NCBI GenBank assembly: GCA_004194705.1 | Contig: SADC01001278.1 | Location: forward strand, 682,001 to 746,000 | From: Ditylenchus dipsaci | Taxonomy: Eukaryota > Nematoda > Chromadorea > Rhabditida > Anguinidae | DNA: 64,000 nt | Reading direction: 5' to 3' | The notes under the pieces: model-generated | The model's input: the letters and a program-made list of their open reading frames with translations, nothing else | Database searches by the model: none | Told to the model about the DNA's origin: nothing | Shown: piece after piece, positions 13,201 to 25,200 of the stretch | Layout of the letters: each line of letters opens with the position of its first letter | Numbering within the stretch: the first letter of the stretch is position 1 | Made by a program: the position numbers and the translations under genes

Positions 13201-16200
13201 CACTCATCTCTTACCTTCTTGAACTCTTTTTCTCGTTCTCCGCCTATTTCTTTTCGGTTTTTTGGGCAGAGTTGATGTATCAACCTTTTGCCTGATCTTA
13301 CGGATGACTTGCTCTTTCACAGACTGTTTTTCTTCTGGTTCTTGAGGCTTCAAAGCTTCAAGTTGAGCCTTGCACACTTTCTCATATTCCTGGTTTACAA
13401 TTATTCTTCGGTCTTGGGTCTTGACGTCGGCTAAGGATTTGATGGGAGCGTGCGAAAACTTAAAATGTTAAGTTAATTTATATTTTCAAAAAATATTTTA
13501 GTGTTTTGGAGATAAAAACCACACTCATCTCAATTTCAAGATTTCCCAATTTCAGCCCATGTATTCCAACTCTTGGCCACTCTGTTATTTTCAGGCTTAG
13601 GCTCAGGGTAGGCATGCATACGTTTGAACGGGTTCAAACAAGTTTTTTCTCATTTTTTCGAGGATATAGAAGCTGGGATTGAGACGAGTTGGGTGTTGCT
13701 CGTTTTGGACCGTCATTCCTACCTTTTCTTCCAAAGACTCTCGAATATGGCTGTAGAAGTCAATGGCCCTTTTAAAGCATTTGGAAGGGTTGCATTCACA
13801 ACGAAAAGCTTTTTCGCATGTGTGCTTTAGAAACACATCTCGGGAATGAAATCCACTCTTGCATGCAGAACATATCAGTCTGAAAGATCATTTTTTAAAT
13901 TTGTTATGTCTATTTCCCCCTCCCCTTATATTCCACCGTCAAAATTGTGACTTTTATCGCCTAGATTTTTTATTTATCATGTTAAGGTATGTATTTCACC
14001 CCAAGTCCCTAATGTCTGTTTTTTACCGCTAAAACTTTTTTTATCTTAAAATTCCAATTTTTAGCAACCAAAAAGCCACCCCTGATTTTTAATCGTGTTT
14101 TTGACCTTTCTTTATGGCAGACATGCGTACAGGGCGTATTTTTGGCGGCTTGACCGGTGGGGGATTGTGAAAATCCCGACCTAAATTATCCGGACCCTGC
14201 ACTTCCAGTGCATATACCTGGTTTAGGGCCCACTTTTTTAAAATTGATCGCAAGCAAATCACTCGAATTCGTACAATTCTTCCGATTCGAAAGAATTTTC
14301 CAGAGAATTCTGCGAATTTGGATTCCTCTCTAATAAGATGTAAAGTTCTCTGCAGAAATTTTCCTAATAATTATTTGATTTTTCATTTTCCTGGTGAGTT
14401 CTAAAATCCTAGTGCCGATGGTTAGGGGTTTTACTGTACTGATAAGTTTTCTTTTTATTTGTCCACACTAACCTGTCATAAACCAATCGATGCGCTTTTT
14501 GTCTGTGGAATCCGACAATCTCCTCAGCCAAAGAACTGTTCTTGAAAGAAGGAAATTTTCCTCACACAACATGCACATGCCCGATTCAAAGCACTCGTAG
14601 ACCATATGGCGTATCATGGCATTTACGCTGACTTGAATTTGACTGGCTGTTATGGAGAAACAGCAAAAAGAGCAATAGGCAAAATTGTCCTCAAATAAAA
14701 TATTTTTGATTGCCAAAAAGATCCTTTTTAGATACCTGGACCCTGACATGAACGTTTTTCATGTGCTTGTAAAAGTCCATTTTACCGGCAAAATCTTCCC
14801 TGTCCCAGCTGTCGTGCTTCACACAAATCGGGCATTTGGACCAGTGTTCTGGATGACTTAGGAAATGCTCACTTAGTTCCTGGGTATTTGCCTGAAATTA
14901 CTTGGATTAATACATCATTTAGAATAAGGATACTTCGAAATTTTCAAATTGCTCGACAGGATAACATAGTAAAACAAAGCTATAACGAAAATAAAAAGCC
15001 TGTCAGCGACAAGCGGGAGTTTTTCGGAGATGAGATTTTTTGAGGAAAAAAAGAAGTCTTTGGGCGTCAAGAAAAATTTTATCCTTTTCTAACAATAATT
15101 GGATAAAAGTAAGTTTGATAAAATGGGGATTTGCATTTTTTTTCAAATTTACCTGAGGTTGAGCGCACAGAAAGCAGCAATAAACGCGTCCATCCACTTG
15201 GGGTGTAGCTATTGGGTTTTCGGTAGGTATGTTGTTGAGGTTAGGAGTAAAGCATTCACTGGATTCCACTGCTTCCGTCTTGACTTTGACCAGTTTGGGT
15301 GGGCTTATGCAGATAGCTGAAAATTATAATATTTTTTTAAACAATTTCTCCACTCTTAGCTCCAATTTGAGGGCTTTGGTGGCAAGAGGTGAAAATATCC
15401 TGGTAGTCAAAACCCGAAACCAAAATTAATCAATTTAGTTCCGTTTCTTTTTACACACAAAATATTTACTGTGATCCAGAGTGTCTCTATGTTGGTGTGG
15501 AATCTCTAGTCTCTGTGCTTTATCCTCACGGGTAGAGCCATTAGTGTGCGATGCAGCCTCAAAATCATTGTCCGTCACCTCCATCTTCACTTGTTGACTT
15601 GAGCGATCAGAAGTGTGGCCATTGGCGTGATTATCATTTCGATGGGTAAAAGATTTGATTAGATTTACATTAGCGGAAAAGCTGGTGACAGAGCTCTGGT
15701 CTTCATCTTCGTCTTCTGGCACATATCTGCTACCTGGACGTCCAAACGTGAGGTAATCTTCGTAGAAAGTGTCGAATTCTGACTTGCAAGGTGGTAGGGG
15801 ACCTAGTGAAAAGTACTTGAAGGGAAATTTCATAAAACAAAGCATGCACTCACTAGCTTTGATCAGCTTTATAAGCTCTCTATCAAACTTGGAGGTCAAC
15901 CAGCTTTTTTGCTGAACAGTCTCTCCATATTGTTGGACTGTCCCTGTAATTACTATTTGATCAACTTTACATGTGATGCTCAATTTGAGTTTGGTAATTC
16001 AGATAATCTACCAGCAAGACTGGGCTAATTTTTCGTCGGATTTTTTTTATAATCGAATCATAGCCATGCTTACACGTTTCAGAAAATAGAGCGCCAAGCT
16101 TTTCGAAATTTCGGAGATGGGGCAGCAGGCGACGCCATAGATTTTCGAATTTTGGCGCCGGCACCGCGATTCTGACACCGGATTCGTGTTAAGCGTGGTT

Positions 16201-19200
16201 GATTTACTTTAAAATCTGCTCTTAAGTTCTGAGACTCGCTGTAAAATTACAGATTCCGCTCAAGACAACAATTATTCAAATATCGAATTTTTTCGAAGTT
16301 TAAATCTTTTTCTCTTGAGCGGAATCTGAAATTTTACAGTGAGTCTCAGAACTTAAGAGCAGATTTTAAAAGAAATCGACCACACTGAACACGAATCCGG
16401 TGTCAGGATCACGAGTTTCACTAGCTTTGAGGGACATTCCGTTGAAGTGTTCTTGAAAATATTTTTTAGAACTGTTACTTAATAATTCAAGATTGCCTTT
16501 TTACTGTACTTTGAAACACTATCTGGTGCAATTTTTCTCGCTTTATCTAATAGTAGAAGTCATTTGCTAAAAAAGAACTTGCGCGAAAGGTTCTACAGTG
16601 AGAGAATGTTGTAAGTCAGGTTGAAAAGTTTCGTCTAAGTTTTCTCTATAATCAAAACTTTCTTTTTAGAAACTGTTAAGATCGGGCACACATACTTAAA
16701 GATAGCGCAGAATCTCAGCTTTCAATCGCACTATAAAAATTATTTAAGTGACTATGAAATTTTTGTTTTTTATTGATTTGTAAAATGACCCATTTTTTCG
16801 CGGTAGTTTTGAAAACTGACCAAGTCCAATTTACAAAAGCACTTTTTCCGGAATTTTTTTCACCTATTTTGTTCAGCATTAAATTTCGCACAAGACGCAC
16901 ACTTTAGTACAGTCAGCCGTTCTAGTGTTAAAAACAAGGGTTTTTAAAGGACCATAATTTTTGATGCAAATGAGAATTTGACAAATTCAAATGCGCGCAG
17001 GATACTTCTCTTTCGTCTCTCACTGTACTCTTTTGAGTTGTTCGAAATAACTTCAGAGAGTAGAGTGAGAGACGAAAGAGAAGTGTCCCGCGCGCATTTG
17101 AATTTGCCAAATTTTCATTTGCATCAACAAGTATGTTCCTTCAAAACCTGATTTTGGCCAAGGTTTTTCACTTTTCTCGGTCGGCTGACTGGACTTTATT
17201 TTTTCGTAAATTTAGCGGAATTTTGTGACCTGTTTTTGCTTTTGCTTTTTTTTCGTATCCAGTTTTTGTTTGATTGTTTAAAAAAAACCAGCTTTTGGTT
17301 AACTCACAGGTCCAGTTAACCGCTCGCATGGTACTGTAACAATTCCTTGTTGGAAGAAGTTTCAAAATGAAAAGAAAGCAAAATCCGGTATATTTCCACT
17401 TTTCTAAAATTTGTTTTCAAAATCAAATCCAAAATCCTACCTGATCCACCAACAAACTTGCAAAATACTGCATGATTCAAAACACAGTGTTTTTGTAGAG
17501 CCACAATAGAACAGTGACTTATGGCACATAGCCCACACTTTATCCTGTTGAATGCAAAATTGGATGAATCAAACAATTGCATTAACTGAAACCTCGACTA
17601 AATAACCGCAAGATTGATAAAATCCTTACATGTTTAGAAGATTTGTTGTTGAAACAAGCAGACGCTTGCATCAGTGTTGGCAGACCCAAGCAATCTTTCA
17701 AGTGGAGTTTGGTGTGGTGATCGCTTGTAATTATGGTCGAACACTTCATGCATTGGTACAAACTGAATTTTAGGTAGGGTTTTTTGGACTGCCAAGCCCC
17801 TCTAATTCGGAAACAGCCATAACTTTTTCTTTTGGTGTCATTTTGCTTAATGCCCCATGCTCGGATTTTTTTGAAAAGTGACCCAAAATCACCTCCCGAA
17901 CTCATTTTTTCTGAACACGCATTTCTAAACACTTTCTAATTAAAAAATTTTTTTTTTCAAAAAATTGCATCCCACCCTCAAGGGTAGATGGTCATTTTAA
18001 AGTATTTTAGGGTCATTCTTGGGTGATTTACCACATTTTTCTTGATGGAACTGGGCACAAAGACTTTTTGAATGCATTTTTGATCAAGAGTCTTACTCAG
18101 AATCGTGTCTAAGGTAAGTGAGTGCGCGCATCCCTAACCCATCAAGCCGCTGACCCTTGGGCGCAAGGGGCTTGGGGTTGAGATGCGCACACACACGTAT
18201 CTTATACACAAATCACTCGAAAGTGACTTAGGATGCATTGATAACAGAGTTTCTAGGTAGGCGCCAGTATTCAAAATATCTTAAAAAAATCTATCATTTT
18301 TACTTTCATCTGACTCGAAAAGGCTAAAATGTGGTGAAAATACTCTTATATTCAAAAATGTTCTACGTCAAAAACTCCGAGTTTTAATGTGGAAAATAGT
18401 CATGGCCTTTCCCAGCGAACGGTATAAAAAGCCCGCTCTCATTGTGCACAGCAATAAAGGTTATGATGACTTACTTGTCTTTTGAGATTGCACCATCGAT
18501 TGTATTCTCGACAATAACTTTTCGGGTCTTCTCATTGTACACTACTTGCAAATGGCTTGCACAACTAGAGCTTGAATTGTTGGTAGAAATTTGTTCGTTG
18601 AATTGCTTCCAAGTTATCTGTTGAGAGTGAGTATCACATGAACCATTGCTTTCCTAAATGTTTTCAAAATAATTTTTAGGGCATACGTGATTGGTAAATA
18701 TCCATGAATTTTATTTGAAGCGAATGTGAATTTACAGTGTCATACTTACTTTTTGCGTATGGCTCATTTCATCTGAGTTATCACCACTTATGCTATCAAT
18801 AGACCTAGTACTAGTCGCGCCAACTCTAATTTCTGGATTTCTGTCCAAAGCTGCAGGGAATACTACTGCTTTAGACAAAAACTTAGTGATTGCCGGCAGT
18901 TTATTGAGATGTTCCAGCAGATGGCCACTGAAATTAGAACTTTTGTGAAAATAACCACCGAAAAAAAAACTTTGGGAAATAATTACCTTAAAGCTTTTTG
19001 AGAAAGGAAAGAACTGGGGCAGCATGGACATTTGGTTGGATTCAATTGATCTTTGTGCTGATATAAATGTTGCTCTAGCTCGTTTACATCTTCAAATTTT
19101 TTGTTGCAAAGCTTGCAAACTGAGGGTTTATTGGATGCACAGTTGGAAAATGACAGTTTTAGAGGGTTGGCACTCAGCTCTAGGCACGAGAAAATCATCA

Positions 19201-22200
19201 AAACTTGTAAGCTTTCTGAGCTGTGTGAGAACTGAAAATTGTTAGACTAGATCAAATTGAATTTCGCCCATTTTTGAAATTGAAAAAGGTTCAAGTTTGT
19301 CTTTTTTCGAACTTTCGCCTATTTGGCCTAGTTTCTGATTGCCTGACCTTTTTTGGTCTTATTTAGCCGAGAGTCAGTCATACAGTGAGAATTCAGCAAT
19401 TTTTAGGTCAAGCAAACAGACATTCTACTAGTAAGAACTTTTTTCATAAACTTCTTCATTTAATTATCCAATTTTTCGCAAAAGGAGTAGAACTTTCCGG
19501 AAATAGAGACGGAAATTCAGATCCTCAAGATTTCGAAAGTACGCCTGAAAATTTCTCACCAAGCAATTTATAAGTGTCGTCGCAAAATGTTCATCATGAC
19601 ATCTTGGACTGACTATCATCTGCAAACCACACTCAGCACACACCAAGGACATGTAAGCAAAGTCAAAGGTTAACTAAAATATAAAAAAAAATTATTTTTT
19701 TCACACAAAACGATTTACCTCAATAGCTCTGTCATTGCATTCATTGATGTAGTTGAGGAAGAGGTCGCAATTCGAATGGGTCTTTAAGGCTTCAGCGCTT
19801 TGAAACACTTTGTGGCACAAATGACAAGCATAGAAGCGAATGCTGGCGTGCGAAAGACTTAGATGCGCCTGAAAACCTGTCTTTTTAGACAACTTGAATC
19901 AAATTTTTCTCGAAAAAAAAATTTCATGAATTTGTACAATTGACTATACAATTGGTTTCACGCCATCCCAAAAAGTCCGTTACCCTCTGATGTTCAACAC
20001 TTCTTAGCCTTATTTTAGCCATTTGCATTTGATTAGTTTAGCCCGAAAAGTCGCAAAGATTCTAATTTTACTGGTCATTTCGAAAATTCGAGCTTTTAGC
20101 CAGTAAGTTTCGCAGCTTTATGTTATATGCCACATATTTAAAAAATTGAGAATCGCGAAAAAAAGATCGACAGGAAAACCAAACCGAAAAATCCTGCTTT
20201 TTATAAATTCTGCATTTGAAGCACTGAGTTCAACTGACCATAAGTTCTCGAGCGTTGTATCGCTTGAAATTGCTATTAGCACATAGAGGGCAAGGTAGAA
20301 ACTCTGGCTCCACACTGCACACCCATTGTCTGTCCTTGAGTTGCTGTTCAGAAATATTGAACTCTTCTATGCATTCATCTTGGGTTAATTCTCTATGGAA
20401 AACTGATTGAATGGAGTTGTTTTCAAAGCAGCGGTTGAATAGATTTTGCCAATTTCGGCGCTCCCTTCGGACAGTGATTTCCACTTAAATCGAAGAATAC
20501 CTTTAGATTATAATAAATTATTCGAAAACTTACGGCATTTCTCAAAATGTAAATATATTTGAGGTTCTTAGGAGCATATCCTTCAAGTGTGTCAAAAGAT
20601 GGGCTAAACTATATTAATTGCACTTACACTAGTTGTACAAAATTTTAGGTGAGTGCATACTATCCCGATAAAGAAAAAAAAGTTATGATCAACAGGAAGG
20701 AGACAAATTTGCTGGAGCATTCAGTACGAATACACACGGTGTACCACCAATTAAATACAAAAACTGATTGAATACACCGATTGGATACACTAACAATTGG
20801 ATACACCGGTTGGATACATTGACGATTGGATACATCGATGAGATACACTAAATCACTGAATTATGTATAAGTGGTGGGATGGTATATAACAAAATCTATT
20901 TTTAGCCTCACCAAACAATAGTAATTGATAGCAGCCCTATCAAGAATCTATGTAGCACCTATTTTGGATCTACTCTGGTGTTTTTGGGTTTATGGCTCAT
21001 TTATAAACGTTGTCGTTGTCGTCGTCGTCGTTGTAGTGGTCGTTGGAATATTTTTTTATAAAACCCTTTTTTTCGCCAACGACAACGACGACGCAAATGA
21101 CAACGAAATTTTTCATTTGAAATTGGACAAATTTCGCATTTTCAGTCTAGATTTCGAGGGAAAATGTGTGGAGAATATATTTGATCCTTAGAATTCTGAC
21201 TTAAAATGCAAATTTGTCTAATTTGGAAGAAAAATTTTCGTTGTCGTTGGCGCTGTCGTTGTCGTTGGCGTAAAACTGCCTTTGTAAAACATTTTTTTCC
21301 AACGACGACGACAACGACAACGTTTATAAATGAGCCATTAAACTTATGTACTTAAGACTAAGACCTGCTTTAGGCGCAGGGCAGGCCAGCGTATGTCAGG
21401 ACGGACTCAAACGTGTTTCTCGAAGTATAAAAAGTTTGTAAAACATGCTTGAGTCCATCCTGATATAGAGTTGGCTATCCTGTGCCTGAGCGTGGATCAA
21501 AAAATTTAAAATAGCAAGAATGGAAATAAAAACTGTATCCAATCGTCAATGTATCCAACCGGTGTATCCAACCAGTTTTCGTATCCAATCGTCAGGCAAT
21601 CATACATATGACACTCTGTTGATCAAAAACAATTTTTTTGGGTTGGCCAGACTTGCGGACAATATTTTGCGGATGCGTGTTTCCGGACGTGATTATTGCG
21701 GACAAAGCTTTGCGGATGAGGTTTTGCGCCTCCACTTTTGCGGATCAAATCTTGCGGACGCAAGATTTGCGGACGAACATTTGCGGACGAAGACTTGCGG
21801 ACAAAGATTTGCGGACCAGAATTTTCGAACTTCATATAAGCATCGCCTAAGTCGCAGGTTCGACTAACTTAGTTTTTAATGCTGTCATCTTTCACTCCGG
21901 CTTGAGATACCTTCTTTTTCTGCTCCTTTTCTGCCAAACTTCAGTTTATCCGCAAAAGTCGGTCCGTAATTGTTCGTCTGCAAATGTTGCATCCGCGAAA
22001 TTTGGTCCGCAAAGTCTCGTCCGCAAATGTTGCGTCCGCAAAATTTGGTCCGCAAGTCTGGCCAACCCTTTTTTTTAACCATCAAAAACGAATATTTGAA
22101 TTTTATGGACCTAATTTTACCGTCTGATAAAAAGTGTTGGCTACAAAGCGGACCGAGGTGAAAAATCGGCACCTATTTAGGGATAGGACAAGTTTTGTTC

Positions 22201-25200
22201 ACAAAAGTATGAAACCGACTTACTTTCCCAGACATTTCTTAAATAGCTCATCGGTAAACTTGCGCACAAAAAACCGAAACCCTCCACAAGATTTGTCCAT
22301 GAAAGGTTCAGCTTCCACTTGGCATAAGTTCTGGCGCTCTTCTTTCGCTGGAGCTTTGTCATTTATTTCAGGTAAGCATTTTTCAACCACCTGAATTCAA
22401 TAAATAAATAAATGAATAAATACCAAAATACAGCCTAATCCTCAAAAAATTTTTGGGCAGTCCATAAGCTATGCGGATTTTACTAATTTTCTAAAAACTT
22501 TAACAGCAAACAAGATTTTGAGCAGCAACAACCCTCGGCTTCTGCTTGTCACTTTTCTCAAGTCTGTGCGGCACCCAAACTGTAAATTTTTGCATTTTCT
22601 ATGTCGTAATATAGTCTGATGACTAAAGCCCAACTTTTCAGCTAATTCTCTAAACGGTCGGCGACCATTCTCTTTCAAAAGTGCATTGAGTTGGTGCTTG
22701 TCGAAACCGGAATATCGACCGGAACGTGAGGTGTCCTCCAGGTCAAAATTGCCATCCTTGAATTAGGTGTACCATCTTTGAGCAGTCCATTCTGATATGG
22801 CATCTTTTCCGTATATTCATTCGTATATGCTGCAAATATCCTGAGAAGCTGTGGTAGCTTTTTCAGCTCGGTGAAAGGCGGTGAGAATGTGTTGAAGTGG
22901 TGATTTTTTGACGATAGGTTGATCTATTTCTACAGTCTAAAATTCGGGTAAAAAAGTCAACTCTCTAAATAGCAGCCACCCACCCCCCCCCTTTAAAATT
23001 TTTAGGCTACTTTTTGGATTCTTCTGCTAAGCGTAATTTATCAGTTCTAGTTATGGTTGGGTGATGGCAGTTCGTAGCGAGACAAACATTTTAATAGTAT
23101 TTTGAAAAAGCGCCGCGAACGGCTAGGGACATTTTTCAAAACGACGGAATAGTATGGCGGAATATGGCAGGTCATTCGACAAACACTTTGGCATAGTGAT
23201 CATGGAAGATTTTTTTACTGTGGAATTTGTGTTAGAAATAACTGTGAAAATGGCCGGGTTTCGGGCGATATGGCAGCCATTTGGATGGCCATTTGCCCAA
23301 CCCTAGTTCCGAAAATTGCGAAGAACTCAATTTTATCAGTGGTACTGATCAGTTGCCGGTGGTAACTCAAGTTCAAGTGATTCGACGAAAGTATAAAAAG
23401 GGCAAAAAAAAGTAGAGTATGCTGTAGATGTATGTCTAAATTTTTTTTGACGAGTCCAGCGATTGCTTTGAAGCCACATAACTTATGGACCAACCCAAAC
23501 AATATAACTAACTATTGGCCTTGGTAGTTTCCTCCGCTGAACCACTGGTCTAAACCCAGACGCTGAAGTTGAGTTCTGGTTCAATCGCTGAGGGTTATGT
23601 CTGGAGAGTTATCTTTGGTCTTCGGAGCTGTTCTTACTCTATTGGATTTTCTTACTCCGTTGGTTTCTGATAGAGTTTTCGGGACTTAAGAATTCACGGT
23701 TTTAATAGGGTTGAAGGTTTGGAAAAACTTACATTGACTTCATTATTGTTTTCAGAAGGTTGATTGATGTTTTTAGGTTGCGGAGTATCAGTGTCTACAC
23801 CTAATTTTCGGTCAGCTGAATGTGCGCCTCTGGCTTGCATAAGAAGTTGAGAGATGCGTCTGCTGTCGGACTAAATTTATTTATTAGCTTTACTTTTGTG
23901 CAGAAGGATTCCTGAGGAAAGGAACACAATTTCGACCTTTATTTTACCCTTAAAAATTCAAATTAGCCCAATTTTATCCACAATTTCAAAACAGTATCTA
24001 CGTTATCGATAGCTTATTTTGTATTTGACTTTTTATGATATTCTGCACATATAACACATCACTTGACATAATATCGGCTAAACTTCAGAATCCTTATTTC
24101 GAATAGTGTTTTAAAGTGTAAAAACGATGGAAAACATGTTTTTAGAGCGCGGAAAAGCGTTTAAAAAAATTGACCAAAATTTGACTTTTCGCTTTGAGGG
24201 ACTAAGGTAAAACAGCCTAAAATAGTACCTGGATACCCTAAAAAGATTTAATTTAAACATAGTTTTGGTAACTAGGCCCTACCGCATAAAAAACTCTGGT
24301 ATGCAAACATTTTTTATGCATCCAGAGCCACTTTCGAGTGATTTGTGTCTAAGGTATGTGGGTGTGCGCATCTCAACAGCAAGCCCACAAGCCCGCTGCG
24401 CCCTCGAAGGGGTCAGGGGCTTGATGGGTCAGAGATTCGTGCACAGACTTACCTTAGACATAATTCTAGGACTCTTGATTATAAATGTCTAACAAACGTA
24501 TTATTTATTTTTGGAAAATGGAGCCTTCCGCAAAAAAGGATATCTAAGTCACTATCAAATGGTATGTAAGGTTTTCTAATATCGCATGGTCAATACTATA
24601 TGGTCCCTTGTAAGGAGATGTTTGACTAGGTGATATTGGCGCCAAAAGCTATTTTCCAAAACAACATTTGCGCCATTGATATTTGCCAAAACAAAATTTT
24701 CGCCATTGATTTCCTTCATATCTCGCTTTTTCATTTCGTCTTCTGTTTATTGTTATATAAACGATTGGATTTGATTACATTTAGTCAGAAATGCATGACA
24801 TTTTGGCAAAAAAGAGAACAACGAGAAGCAGAAGACAAAATGAAAAGGCGAGACATAAAGGAAATCGATGGTGCAAATATCGTTTCGGCAAATGTCGATG
24901 GCGCAAATGTCGTTTTGACAAAACATACATTTGGCAAATAACTTTTGGCGCAAATATCACCTAGCCGTTGTTTTGAATGATTTCAGGAGAAGGACACATT
25001 GTGCACTCCGGCCAACATGTCCTGCGCTCATTCAAACGTGTGACGGTGATGGTCCTTCCAAATTCAAAAAGCAGCCAAAAAGACCCCAAATTTGCACCCA
25101 CAAACATAGTGGAGCACCCGTCCGTCACCGTTCTACTTTTTTTCTTGGCCGTCATTTTCACTATATTTTTTATAACGAGTCGGTTTTTTTTATTTTACAT

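Noticed and set aside
21623..22172. Several overlapping frames of 63-115 codons on both strands
   Set aside because: They are translations of the TTTGCGGAC array (repeating RTKICG, ADENLR-like motifs), not genes.
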